Below, in pieces: positions 15,735 through 24,424 of a stretch of 64,000 nt of DNA. This DNA is from Ardenticatenaceae bacterium. GTDB taxonomy: Bacteria; Chloroflexota; Anaerolineae; Promineifilales; Promineifilaceae. Location of the stretch: the NCBI GenBank assembly GCA_020634565.1, contig JACKBN010000017.1, positions 73,773 through 137,772 of the forward strand. The letters run 5' to 3'. The translations under genes and the position numbers were made by a program. Positions within the stretch are counted from its first letter, which is position 1; the number at the start of each line of letters is the position of its first letter. Below the pieces are notes generated by a model, which saw nothing but the letters and a program-made list of their open reading frames with translations, made no database searches and was not told where the DNA came from.

Positions 15735-18179
15735 ATGCTAGATACAAAACAGGAGATTGAATCGGAGTTAGCCCGTGGCGGTGATTCTGAGCCGCTTTTT
15801 CTCAGCACCGCCGAAATTTTAAGAGATTACACCCTCGCCAACGAAAGCCGCAATGCCAGCCTCATTGGGCGGCGCGAAGTGCTCAGCGGCAAAGCCAAAT
15901 TTGGCATCTTTGGCGATGGCAAGGAAGTGGCCCAATTGGCTATGGCCAAAGCGTTCAAAAAAGGCGACTTCCGCTCCGGTTATTACCGCGACCAAACCTT
16001 CATGTTTGCCACCGGCGCGGTCACCATCAAACAATTTTTTGCCCAACTGTACGCCATCGCCGATGTTTCCCTGGAGCCACAATCGGCGGGGCGGCAAATG
16101 AATGCCCACTTCGCCACCCGCAGCCTCAATCCAGACGGCCGTTGGCGCGACCTCACCCAGCAATACAACAGCTCCGCGGATATATCCCCTACCGGCAGCC
16201 AAATGCCCCGCTTGGTAGGGCTGGGCTACGCTTCCCGGCTCTATCGCGAGCTGGATGAGCTAAAGCATCTCACCCAATTTTCCCGCAACGGCAATGAAGT
16301 CGCCTTTGGCACCATTGGCAACGCCAGCTGTGCCGAAGGCATGTTTTGGGAATCAATCAACGCTATTGGCGTGCTGCAAGCCCCCGTCGTCCTCTCCATT
16401 TGGGACGATGGCTACGGCATTTCCGTGCCCAACGAATACCAACACACCAAAGAAAATCTAAGCGACCTGCTAGCGGGCTTCCAGCGCGAACCCAACAGCA
16501 AACACGGGTTCGACATCTACACCGTGAAGGGTTGGGACTACATGGCCCTCATGGAAACCTACCAAAAAGCAACGCGTGTTGCCCGACGCGATCACGTGCC
16601 CGCCATCATTCACGTCATCGAAATGACCCAGCCGCAGGGGCACTCCACCTCCGGCAGCCACGAGCGATACAAATCTGACGAGCGGCTTACCTTTGAAGAA
16701 GAATACGACTGCATCCGCAAAATGCGCGAATGGATCATCGAGCAGCGCATTGCCACCGCGGGCGAGTTGGACCAAATTGAGCGCAACACGCGCAAATCGG
16801 TGGAAAATATTCGCACCAAGCTGTGGAAATCTTTCTCACTACCCATCTACAAAGAGCGGCAAGAAGTCGCCAACATCATCGAGGAAATTGAAGCCACATC
16901 ACCCCGTCAGGCAGAACTAGCCAAGCTGCGGCGCAAGTTGATGGAAAAAAAGTCACCGTTTCGCCGCGACAATATGGAAGCGATTCGCGAGGCGCTGCTG
17001 CTGGTGCGGGATGAGCACACGCCTGCCATGCAAAAGCTGGGGCAGTGGCGCACTAACCAGATTGCCATCAGTAAAGAGCGGTACGGCTCTCATCTGTACA
17101 GCCAGTCCAGCGAAATGTATCCCAATGTGCCGGAAATCAAGCCGGTTTACAGCGATAACTCCGAAATGCTGAAAGGGTACGAAGTGCTGAATCGGGCCTT
17201 CGATGCCATTCTGGCGCGCGACCCGCGCGTGATTGCTTTTGGCGAAGACGTGGGGCAGTTGGGCGGTGTCAACCAGTCGATGGCTGGAATGCAGGCAAAA
17301 TATGGCCCGCTGCGCGTGTCCGACACCGGCATCCGCGAAACCACGATTATTGGCCAAGCAATTGGGTTGGCGATGCGGGGCTTACGGCCGTTTGCCGAAA
17401 TTCAATACCTCGACTACCTGCCCTACGCCCTGCAAATCATGTCTGACGATTTAGCCACGGTACAGTGGCGCACCCGCGGCGGGCAAAAAGCGCCGGTTAT
17501 TGTGCGCACCCGGGGGCACCGGCTGGAAGGCGTCTGGCATGGTGGTTCACCGATGGGTGCCATTGTCCATCTGCTGCGGGGGATGCACGTCGTGGTGCCG
17601 CGCAACATGGTGCAGGCAGTGGGCTTTTACAACACGCTGCTGCAAACGGACGAACCGGCACTGGTTGTCGAAGTGCTTAGCGGTTACCGCCTGAAAGAGC
17701 GTGTGCCCGATAACCTGACTGAGTTTACAATTCCCCTGGGCGTGCCAGAGGTGGTGCGCCAGGGCGAGGACGTGACGGTGGTTACATACGGGGCAATGGT
17801 GGGCGTGGCCCAGCGCGCCGCCGAGATGCTGGCCCGCACGGGCATCGAGGTTGAGCTGATTGATGTGCGTTCGCTGCTGCCGTTTGATGTGAACGGCCGT
17901 ATCGTTGAATCGCTCAAAAAGACCAGCCGCATCCTGTTTGTGGACGAAGATGTGCCCGGTGGCGCCACCGCCTACATGATGCAGAAAGTGATTGAGGAGC
18001 AGCAGGGCTTTTACTGGCTGGACAGCGAACCCGTCACCCTGCCCGCCACCGAACATCGTCCGGCGTACGGCTCCGACGGCAACTACTTCTCCAAACCCAA
18101 CGCCGAAGATATTTTTGAAGCCGTCTACGACATCATGAACGAAGCCGAACCGGCGAGTTATCCGATTTTTTACCGATAA
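15735..18179 (+). CDS. Fused alpha-beta E1 of a 2-oxoacid dehydrogenase
   Basis: 814 residues. The first 380 match E1-alpha: FRSGYYRDQTFMFATG, and the TPP-binding stretch FGTIGNASCAEGMFWESINAIG ending in WDDGYGIS. The usual GDG...NN is replaced by GNA...DD, as known for the long fused E1 family. From about residue 475 the E1-beta half follows (IAFGEDVGQLGGVNQ, GLRPFAEIQYLDYLPYA, and a transketolase C-terminal domain). It decarboxylates a 2-oxoacid (branched chain or pyruvate; not resolved) and passes the acyl group to E2. ATG 15735 was chosen over 15708 because AAGGAG lies upstream of it, 13 bases away. Confidence 0.88.
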   Translation: MLDTKQEIESELARGGDSEPLFLSTAEILRDYTLANESRNASLIGRREVLSGKAKFGIFGDGKEVAQLAMAKAFKKGDFRSGYYRDQTFMFATGAVTIKQFFAQLYAIADVSLEPQSAGRQMNAHFATRSLNPDGRWRDLTQQYNSSADISPTGSQMPRLVGLGYASRLYRELDELKHLTQFSRNGNEVAFGTIGNASCAEGMFWESINAIGVLQAPVVLSIWDDGYGISVPNEYQHTKENLSDLLAGFQREPNSKHGFDIYTVKGWDYMALMETYQKATRVARRDHVPAIIHVIEMTQPQGHSTSGSHERYKSDERLTFEEEYDCIRKMREWIIEQRIATAGELDQIERNTRKSVENIRTKLWKSFSLPIYKERQEVANIIEEIEATSPRQAELAKLRRKLMEKKSPFRRDNMEAIREALLLVRDEHTPAMQKLGQWRTNQIAISKERYGSHLYSQSSEMYPNVPEIKPVYSDNSEMLKGYEVLNRAFDAILARDPRVIAFGEDVGQLGGVNQSMAGMQAKYGPLRVSDTGIRETTIIGQAIGLAMRGLRPFAEIQYLDYLPYALQIMSDDLATVQWRTRGGQKAPVIVRTRGHRLEGVWHGGSPMGAIVHLLRGMHVVVPRNMVQAVGFYNTLLQTDEPALVVEVLSGYRLKERVPDNLTEFTIPLGVPEVVRQGEDVTVVTYGAMVGVAQRAAEMLARTGIEVELIDVRSLLPFDVNGRIVESLKKTSRILFVDEDVPGGATAYMMQKVIEEQQGFYWLDSEPVTLPATEHRPAYGSDGNYFSKPNAEDIFEAVYDIMNEAEPASYPIFYR

Positions 18180-18182
18180 ATT

Positions 18183-18243
18183 ACCCAATTACGAATTACT
18201 CAATTACAAAACGTAATTGGTAATTGGGTAATTAAGTAATTAT
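18183..18243. repeat. Low-complexity inverted repeat (TAATTGGTAATTGG family)
   Basis: ATTACCCAATTACGAATTAC on the left pairs with GTAATTGGTAATTGGGTAAT on the right across a short AAAAC loop. It occupies the E1-E2 spacer. Related tracts occur at 21085-21112, 36950-36975 and 38565-38590. Confidence 0.7.
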
Positions 18244-18254
18244 TTGAGGAGCAA

Positions 18255-19547
18255 ATGGCAATTAAAGTCGTCATGCCCGAGATGGGCGAAGGTGTGGTTG
18301 AAGGAACAATCTCTCGCTGGCTAAAGCAGGTGGGGGACGCTGTTAATCAATACGAACCGCTGCTGGAAATCGAAACCGACAAAGTCACCACGGAAGCCAC
18401 GGCCGAAGAGGCGGGCACGCTGTTAGAAATTTTGATCCCCGAAGGGGAGACAGTCGATGTGGGCACGGTGCTGGCTACCATCGGCCAACCGGGGGAAAAG
18501 CCGCAGGAAAACGGCCGTACGCCAGCCAAAGAACCAGTCCCTGAACCGGATGAACCGGAACCCACGCCCGAGCCAGAAGCGCCAGCGGCAACGGCCGTTC
18601 GCCCCACCCCCCAGCGCTACACCGGCCGCATCAGCCCCGTCGTGGGCCGCATTGCCGCCGAACATGATGTGGATCTGAATTTAGTCAATGGCACGGGACG
18701 CGACGGCCGTATCACCAAAAACGACATCCTCGCCTACATCGATCAACGCCAAACCCAATCCATCCCAGAGATCCCAAACCCAACGTCAGTCCCGGTCACC
18801 CCTTCACCCCGTCACCTTGTCACCCCGTCACCCGTTCACCCCCGGCCGCAGGCCGCCACCGCGTCACCCGCCGCAGGCGAGATCGTCCCCCTCACCAACA
18901 TGCGCCGCGCCATTGCCGAGCACATGGTGCGCAGCGTACAAACCAGCCCGCACGTGACCACCGTGTTCGAGTTTGATTTTACGGCCGTTGCCCAGCACCG
19001 CGCCGCCCACAAAGCCCAATTCGCCCGCGACGGCGCTAATCTCACTTTTACGGCGTACATCGTGGCTGCCACCGTGGAAGCGCTGAAGCAGCATCCGATG
19101 GTCAACAGCAGCTTTACCGAGGCGGGCATCGAGTTGAAGCGGCAGATCAACATCGGCATGGCCGCCGCCATCGACGACGGCTTGATTGTGCCCGTCATCA
19201 AGGGGGCCGACGGCATGAACCTGCTGGGGCTGGCCCGCACCATCAACGATCTCACCGAGCGGGCGCGCAACAAGCAGCTCCAGCCCGGCGACGTACAGGG
19301 CGGCACTTTTTCCATCACCAACCACGGCACTTCGGGCAGCCTGTTTGCCACGCCAATCATTAACCAGCCTCAGTGCGGCATTTTGGGCGTGGGCAAAATC
19401 GAGAAGCGGGTGAAGGTGATCAATGACGCAATTGCGATACGGCCGTTGGCCTACGTCAGTTTCACCTTCGACCACCGCATTCTGGACGGCAAAACGGCCG
19501 ATGATTTTGTCAGCAGCATCAAGCAGGTGATCGAAAACTGGCAATAA
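18255..19547 (+). CDS. Dihydrolipoamide acyltransferase (E2)
   Basis: 430 residues behind GAGGAG. The lipoyl domain at 1-78 has the attachment lysine in EIETDKVTTEA. A Pro/Glu-rich linker leads to the peripheral subunit-binding domain near 120-160 (ISPVVGRIAAEHDVDL...GRDGRITKNDILAYI). The catalytic domain from about 210 ends with FDHRILDGKTADDF, whose histidine is the acyl-transfer base. The linker contains VTPSPRHLVTPSPVHP, encoded by a TCACCCCGTCACC repeat that elsewhere in the window is intergenic. No E3 (lipoamide dehydrogenase) gene is nearby. Confidence 0.92.
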   Translation: MAIKVVMPEMGEGVVEGTISRWLKQVGDAVNQYEPLLEIETDKVTTEATAEEAGTLLEILIPEGETVDVGTVLATIGQPGEKPQENGRTPAKEPVPEPDEPEPTPEPEAPAATAVRPTPQRYTGRISPVVGRIAAEHDVDLNLVNGTGRDGRITKNDILAYIDQRQTQSIPEIPNPTSVPVTPSPRHLVTPSPVHPRPQAATASPAAGEIVPLTNMRRAIAEHMVRSVQTSPHVTTVFEFDFTAVAQHRAAHKAQFARDGANLTFTAYIVAATVEALKQHPMVNSSFTEAGIELKRQINIGMAAAIDDGLIVPVIKGADGMNLLGLARTINDLTERARNKQLQPGDVQGGTFSITNHGTSGSLFATPIINQPQCGILGVGKIEKRVKVINDAIAIRPLAYVSFTFDHRILDGKTADDFVSSIKQVIENWQ

Positions 19548-19561
19548 GCTTCGAACTCCCC

Positions 19562-19617
19562 ATTTCCCCGGAAATTTCTCGCGGCGTTAACTACATCGGA
19601 ACAATTTCCGGGGAAAT
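19562..19617. repeat. ATTTCCCCGGAAAT hairpin repeat, copy 1
   Basis: ATTTCCCCGGAAATT (19562-19576) and AATTTCCGGGGAAAT (19603-19617) are perfect 15-bp inverted arms. A second copy of the same design lies at 45886-45942. Confidence 0.75.
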
Positions 19618-19625
19618 CGCTGGCA

Positions 19626-19656
19626 AGCCATCCAATTACGGATGGCTTTTTATTTT
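19626..19656 (+). terminator. Intrinsic terminator after E2
   Basis: AGCCATCC pairs with GGATGGCT around AATTAC, followed by a T-rich tail. It ends the E1-E2 transcript. Confidence 0.85.
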
Positions 19657-19738
19657 TACGGCCGTTTGATAAAAATTTCAGATTTACAACAGAAAATCAA
19701 TAATCTTCGCAACAATATCATTATTTTCAATATTAATC

Positions 19739-19785
19739 TTGACATTTTTAATATCAATCATTATTATTCTTAGCATTCGGCTAAG
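19739..19785 (+). promoter_or_regulatory. Strong promoter of the MFS-thioredoxin operon with possible operator
   Basis: A consensus TTGACA (19739-19744), a 17-base spacer and TATTAT (19762-19767) lie in an AT-rich island, 19660-19790, unlike its surroundings. CTTAGC/GCTAAG around ATTCG (about 19769-19785) would overlap the transcription start and could be an operator. Confidence 0.7.
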
Positions 19786-19832
19786 AAATCTTGGCCTTGA
19801 CAACAATTTCTCGCAAAAAACAGGTACATGTT

Positions 19833-21113
19833 ATGAATAATTCTAAATCGTTACGGCCGTTCTTCATCATCTGGTCCGGGCAAGCATTATCTTTAGTGGG
19901 CAGCGCCGCCGTGCAGTTTGCCCTCGTTTGGTGGCTCACGCAGGAAACCGGCTCCGCTACCATTTTGGCCACCGCCTCGCTGGTCGCCTTCGTGCCGCAG
20001 GTGCTGTTGGGTCCATTCGCAGGCGTGCTGGTAGACCGCTGGAGCCGCCGCTGGACCATGTTCCTGGCCGATGGCGGCATCGCCCTGGCCACGCTGCTGC
20101 TGGCCTACCTCTTCTGGACCGAATCGATTCAAATTTGGCACATTTATGTGCTCATGTTTGTGCGCTCACTGGGTGGCGCGTTCCACGGCCCGGCGATGCA
20201 AGCCTCCACCTCGCTCATGGTGCCGCACGAGCACCTCACCCGCGTGCAGGGCATCAACCAGATGCTAGAAGGCGGACTGGGCATCATCGGTGCGCCGCTG
20301 GGGGCACTGCTGCTGGCCGCTTTGCCCATGCAAGGCATCCTGGCCGTAGATGTGGTCACGGCTCTGTTTGCCATCATCCCCCTGTTGTTTGTTGCCGTGC
20401 CCCAGCCAGAAAAATCTGCAGAAGAAGTTTTGACTGGCCAAAAAACACCGTACTGGACACAGCTGCGGCAAGGATTGGCTTACGTTTGGGCGTGGCCCGG
20501 CATTTTGATGCTGATGCTGCTGGCGATGCTGGTCAACTTTGTCCTCACGCCCGTCATCTCCCTGCTCCCCCTGCTCGTTTCTGATTATTTTGGGGGCGGC
20601 GCCTGGGAATTTGGCTTGATGCAGTCGATGTTTGGCGTGGGCATTATCGTCGGGGGGCTGGCCTTGGGTGCCTGGGGCGGCTTTAAAAAGCGCATTTTCA
20701 CGTCGCTGGTCGGTATGGTTGGCTTGGGCGTGGGCATTAGTTTGATTGGTCTGGCGCCAGCGAACCTGTTTTGGCTGGCGGTGGTCGGCGGTTTTGTGGG
20801 CGGCAGCATGATTGCCATGGTCAACGGCCCCGTGCGTGCCATTTTGCAAATTGCGGTGGCTCCAGACATGCAAGGGCGCGTCATGTCGCTCATCGTCAGC
20901 CTGGCCACGGCCATGACGCCGTTGGGTCTGATGCTGGCTGGCCCGCTAGCCGACCAGTTTGGCGTGCGTCCCTGGTTCATTGTAGCGGGCGTGGCTACCG
21001 TTTTGGTGGGCTTGAGCGGCTTCCTCATTCCCGCTTTGTTGAACGTGGAAGACGGCCGTTCCGCCCCAGCCAATCGACCCGAACTAACAACCGACCAATT
21101 ACCAATTACTTAA
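19833..21113 (+). CDS. MFS efflux transporter, first of a tandem pair
   Basis: 426 residues, 12 predicted membrane helices, of the MFS_3 (DHA3, macrolide or siderophore exporter) group. FALVWWLTQETGSATILATASLVAFVPQVLLGPFAG and the loop VDRWSRRW correspond to the A-motif region (D-R-x-x-R). The frame is open to a TTG at 19791, but the ATG at 19833 begins the typical N-terminus. The last residues come from an ACCAATTACCAATTACTTAA repeat. It probably exports a hydrophobic compound by proton antiport. The substrate is unknown. Confidence 0.85.
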   Translation: MNNSKSLRPFFIIWSGQALSLVGSAAVQFALVWWLTQETGSATILATASLVAFVPQVLLGPFAGVLVDRWSRRWTMFLADGGIALATLLLAYLFWTESIQIWHIYVLMFVRSLGGAFHGPAMQASTSLMVPHEHLTRVQGINQMLEGGLGIIGAPLGALLLAALPMQGILAVDVVTALFAIIPLLFVAVPQPEKSAEEVLTGQKTPYWTQLRQGLAYVWAWPGILMLMLLAMLVNFVLTPVISLLPLLVSDYFGGGAWEFGLMQSMFGVGIIVGGLALGAWGGFKKRIFTSLVGMVGLGVGISLIGLAPANLFWLAVVGGFVGGSMIAMVNGPVRAILQIAVAPDMQGRVMSLIVSLATAMTPLGLMLAGPLADQFGVRPWFIVAGVATVLVGLSGFLIPALLNVEDGRSAPANRPELTTDQLPIT

Positions 21114-21134
21114 ATACCCATTGGCGACAAACCC

Positions 21135-22517
21135 ATGACCACACCTTCCTCTAACCGCCCCGCCGGGATGATCGGCTTTACCATTGTCTGGATTGGCCAG
21201 CTGGTTTCCCTGCTGGGCACCAGCATGACCAACTTTGCCCTCACCATCTGGGCCTTTGAGCAAACCGGTCGGGCCACCGACCTGGCGCTGATTGGCTTCT
21301 TTTTCCTGGTGCCGCTGCTCATCGTCAGCCCGATGGCTGGGGCCATTGTGGACCGCCATGACCGCAAATTTATGATGATGGTTAGCGATCTCGCTTCTGG
21401 CGTGGTCACCATCATCGTGCTGATTTTGTACGCCACGGGCCTGCTGGAAGTGTGGCATCTGTACATCACCGCGGCCATCTCCGGCACCTTCCAGACGTTC
21501 CAATGGCCCGCCTACTCCGCCGCCATCAGCACCATGCTGCCCAAAAAGCAGTACGCCCGCGCCAACGGCATGATTTCCCTGGCAGAATCCGGTTCCGGCA
21601 TTTTTGCCCCGGTGCTGGCGGGCGCGATTCTGAGTTTTTGGGGGCTGAACGCCGTTTTTACCATCGACATCATCACTTTTACGGTGGCGATTGGCGCGCT
21701 GCTGCTGGTGCACATTCCCAACCCCCAGCGCACTGAGGAAGGCAAAGAAAGTAAGGGCAGTCTTTGGCAAGAATCTGCCTATGGCTTCCGCTACATTTTG
21801 GCCAAACCAAGCTTGCTCGGTTTGCAGCTCCTTTTTTTAGGGGCCAACTTCATGAGTTCACTCGGCTTCACCGTGTTTGCCCCGATGATTTTGGCCCGCA
21901 CCGGCAACAACGAACTGATTTTCGGCTCTGTGCAATCAGCTTCGGCGATTGGTGGGGTTGTCGGCGGACTGCTCATGAGCGCCTGGGGTGGCCCCAAACG
22001 GCTGGTGTACGGGGTTGTGGGCGGCTGGATCATTTTGGGATTGATGCAATCGATCTATGGTGCAGGGCAAATTTTGCCAGTGTGGCTGGTAGCTGGTTTT
22101 GTCGTGTCGGCCGTGGGGCCGTTGATTAACGGCTCGAACCAGGCGATCTGGCAAGCCAAAGTGGCGCCGGACGTGCAGGGACGCGTCTTTGCCATCCGGC
22201 GGCTTATCGCTTGGGTATCGGCTCCCATCGCGCAGCTCATCGCCGGGCCATTGGCCGATTTTGTGATGGAACCCGCCATGCAAGAAGGTGGGGCGCTGGC
22301 CAGCACCTTTGGCTGGCTGGTAGGCACTGGCGACGGCGCAGGCATGGGGCTTATGATGGTCTTTTCTGGTTTAATGGCGAGCCTGGTTGTAGTAGCCGCA
22401 TTTTCGTTCAATGTAGTGCGCAATGCCGAAGATCTGCTGCCGGATCATGAGCAAATGGCGGAAGAAACAACCGATGCAGTTGATCTGGGCGAGACGGCCC
22501 AATTAGAAGGAGCATAA
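21135..22517 (+). CDS. MFS efflux transporter, second of a tandem pair
   Basis: 460 residues with 12 predicted helices and the same MFS_3 pattern as its neighbour: GQLVSLLGTSMTNFALTIWAFEQTG and VDRHDRKFMM in the A-motif loop. It starts 21 bases after the first transporter. The two are diverged duplicates and could export different compounds or work together. An acidic tail of about 25 residues follows the last helix. Three to four bases separate it from the thioredoxin gene. Confidence 0.85.
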   Translation: MTTPSSNRPAGMIGFTIVWIGQLVSLLGTSMTNFALTIWAFEQTGRATDLALIGFFFLVPLLIVSPMAGAIVDRHDRKFMMMVSDLASGVVTIIVLILYATGLLEVWHLYITAAISGTFQTFQWPAYSAAISTMLPKKQYARANGMISLAESGSGIFAPVLAGAILSFWGLNAVFTIDIITFTVAIGALLLVHIPNPQRTEEGKESKGSLWQESAYGFRYILAKPSLLGLQLLFLGANFMSSLGFTVFAPMILARTGNNELIFGSVQSASAIGGVVGGLLMSAWGGPKRLVYGVVGGWIILGLMQSIYGAGQILPVWLVAGFVVSAVGPLINGSNQAIWQAKVAPDVQGRVFAIRRLIAWVSAPIAQLIAGPLADFVMEPAMQEGGALASTFGWLVGTGDGAGMGLMMVFSGLMASLVVVAAFSFNVVRNAEDLLPDHEQMAEETTDAVDLGETAQLEGA

Positions 22518-22519
22518 AT

Positions 22520-22861
22520 ATGCAAGCGGTTCCCCTGGATGTTACGCAAGAGACGGTGGAAACGGCCGTTCTTCAATCCCCCCTCCCCGTTCTGCTTGAC
22601 TTTTGGGCCGACTGGTGCCCGCCCTGCCACATGGTTAGCCAATGGTTAACCCGGCTCGCACCGGCCTACGCGGGCCAACTCCTCGTCGCCAAAGTGGACG
22701 TGACGGAAGACCAGACGATAGCCGAACAGTTTGGGGTGCAATCCTTGCCCGCCCTGCTCTGGCTGGAAAATGGCGAGGTGCGCCATCGCCAGCTTGATGA
22801 AATTAATGAAGGCGGCTTGCGACAGTTAGTAGATAAGCTGCTCAACAAAAACGAGGGATAA
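22520..22861 (+). CDS. Thioredoxin-fold protein, WCPPC active site
   Basis: 113 residues with one thioredoxin domain. The active site is DFWADWCPPCHM (C33, C36), with proline in place of the usual glycine, which tends to change the redox potential. The cis-proline is in QSLPALLWLENGE. AGAAGGAG lies 8 bases before the ATG. No signal peptide is seen, so it should be cytoplasmic. It is part of the MFS operon. Confidence 0.88.
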   Translation: MQAVPLDVTQETVETAVLQSPLPVLLDFWADWCPPCHMVSQWLTRLAPAYAGQLLVAKVDVTEDQTIAEQFGVQSLPALLWLENGEVRHRQLDEINEGGLRQLVDKLLNKNEG

Positions 22862-22862
22862 G

Positions 22863-24044
22863 ATGCAGCAGTACGAAGGTTATTACAGTTTAGACAGTTT
22901 GTTACTCACGGTGCGGGTGCAAAACGGCCGTCTCACAACCTCAGCCCCCGGTGTACCCGAAGGGTATGAAATGGTGCTGGAACCCACCGACACGCCGCAC
23001 ACGTTCACCCTTTTGCGCGGACCGATGGCGGGCGCAACGGCCGTTTTCCAGCACAATGCCAACGGTCAACTCGCCGGCGTCAAGGTAGGCAACGAATTTG
23101 AGTTCAGCTACAGCGCCGAGCCGCCTCCGGCCAGTGACATCCCCACCGGCCAAGGCTTGCTGCCTCCAGAAATGCATTTGGATGCGGGCAAGGTGGCGGA
23201 TTTTGCCGCGCTGCTGGATGAGGTGTTGGGTGGAGACGGCCGTACGCTCACCTACGATCTCCCCTATCCCAAACATGAATTTTTGCGCTACCTGGCCGCC
23301 CAGGAGATGTTCATCTTCCACGGCTCGGCCAAAGCGGACATTGAGGAATTTAGCACCCGCCGCACCTCGATGGAGCTGAAAGACAAAAGCGGGCGGGGCA
23401 ACGTGCAGGGCATCTACGGCACCCACGATGGCCTGTGGCCGCTCTTTTTTGCCCTGGTCAACCGCAGCAAAATCTCCGGCTCCATTCGCAACGGCGTGCA
23501 GTTTTACCAAAACGACATGGGCGACGAGATTGGCGTGTACCATTTTTCGATCAACCAGGATTGGCTGGACAAAGACCCGTGGCAAAACGGCACGCTCTAC
23601 GTGCTGCCCCGCAAAACATTCCGCCAGATGCCGTTAGCCCCTGGCGGCCCACTGTCTAACGAATGGGTGAGTGAAGTGCCCGTAAAGCCGCTGGTGCGCA
23701 TTCCTGTCGCGCCTGAAGATTTTCCCTTTTTGGCGCAGGTGGGCGGCCATGACGATTCTGAGCTGATCAATTTAGGCACGCTGGGCGAGCAAATCACCCA
23801 GGCCACCATCGCCGCCGACTTTGGCGAGGGGTGCCTGAACATGAAGCTCGATTACACGCCGGAGCTGGGTGGAACGATTCTGCAATACATTCCGCTGGCG
23901 CAGAAGTACATCCCGACGGCCCGCTTTGTGCTGCGCTTTGAACCGGAAGCTGGGGTCTGGCTGGAGATGTCTGGCCCGCCTGCCGTGATGCAGGTGATGC
24001 GCGACCGGGTGGAGAAGCATTTGGCGGAACCCAATTCAGAATAA
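22863..24044 (+). CDS. Protein of unknown function with DUF3471-like N-terminus
   Basis: 393 residues, starting one base after the thioredoxin stop. Residues 1-85 (YEGYYSLDSLLLTVRVQNGRL... and HNANGQLAGVKV) resemble the small beta domain appended to serine hydrolases (DUF3471). Residues 120-270 contain FLRYLAAQEMFIFHGSAKADIEEFSTRR, GIYGTHDGLWPLFFALVNR, and NGTLYVLPRKTFRQ. I recognise this as a recurring uncharacterised domain whose HGS plus late aromatic pattern is only loosely like ADP-ribosyltransferase folds. No catalytic residues can be assigned. It ends the MFS-thioredoxin operon. Confidence 0.6.
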   Translation: MQQYEGYYSLDSLLLTVRVQNGRLTTSAPGVPEGYEMVLEPTDTPHTFTLLRGPMAGATAVFQHNANGQLAGVKVGNEFEFSYSAEPPPASDIPTGQGLLPPEMHLDAGKVADFAALLDEVLGGDGRTLTYDLPYPKHEFLRYLAAQEMFIFHGSAKADIEEFSTRRTSMELKDKSGRGNVQGIYGTHDGLWPLFFALVNRSKISGSIRNGVQFYQNDMGDEIGVYHFSINQDWLDKDPWQNGTLYVLPRKTFRQMPLAPGGPLSNEWVSEVPVKPLVRIPVAPEDFPFLAQVGGHDDSELINLGTLGEQITQATIAADFGEGCLNMKLDYTPELGGTILQYIPLAQKYIPTARFVLRFEPEAGVWLEMSGPPAVMQVMRDRVEKHLAEPNSE

Positions 24045-24051
24045 GGCAGGT

Positions 24052-24118
24052 GTCATACCCGCGAATGCGGGCATCCATCTTCCAGAATAGGCTGGATTCC
24101 TGCCTACTCAGGAATGAC
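24052..24118. repeat. Head-to-head GTCATnCCCGCG / GGATTCCTGCC repeats
   Basis: GTCATACCCGCGAATGCGGG on the left and GCTGGATTCCTGCC with GGAATGAC on the right are inverted versions of a widespread intergenic repeat. Each half has its own small hairpin. Confidence 0.6.
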
Positions 24119-24160
24119 AGTTGAATTTATCACTTCTCCTAAAAACCAGAATGTTACAAC

Positions 24161-24253
24161 AGCAGGAGTTACGCAATTAGCAAAAAGATTGGACCAATTC
24201 AATTGTAGAACCTGTAAACAAGTCCCAACTAAAATTGGTCCAATCTGCGCAAC
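24161..24253. repeat. AGATTGGACCAATT repeat, copy 1
   Basis: Internal inverted arms AGATTGGACCAATT and AATTGGTCCAATCT are about 40 bases apart. They are flanked by CAGGAGTTACGCAATTAGCA and TGCGCAACG. Related copies lie at 32203, 49491 and 53131. It lies between convergent genes. Confidence 0.75.
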
Positions 24254-24337
24254 GCTTAAACAACTTAATTTTGCCTCTTCTTCTCAGAACGGCCGTTGCC
24301 ATCATCCCCGGTGCAACGGCCGTTTTATCGTGGAGCG

Positions 24338-24410
24338 TCATTCCGAACGAAGTGAGGAATCCTTCCGCTTGGTAAGTTGGAAGATTCCTCGGAGGACCTC
24401 GGAAAGACAA
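24338..24410. repeat. GTCATTCCGAACGAAGTGAGGAATC repeat
   Basis: A motif beginning GTCATTCCGAACGAAGTGAG pairs loosely with GATTCCTCGGAGGACCTCGG downstream. It is a common type of dispersed intergenic repeat. With the two repeats before it and two ACGGCCGT copies it fills the 380-base convergent spacer, where I see no gene. Confidence 0.5.
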
Positions 24411-24424
24411 GTTCATTGTGAAGG

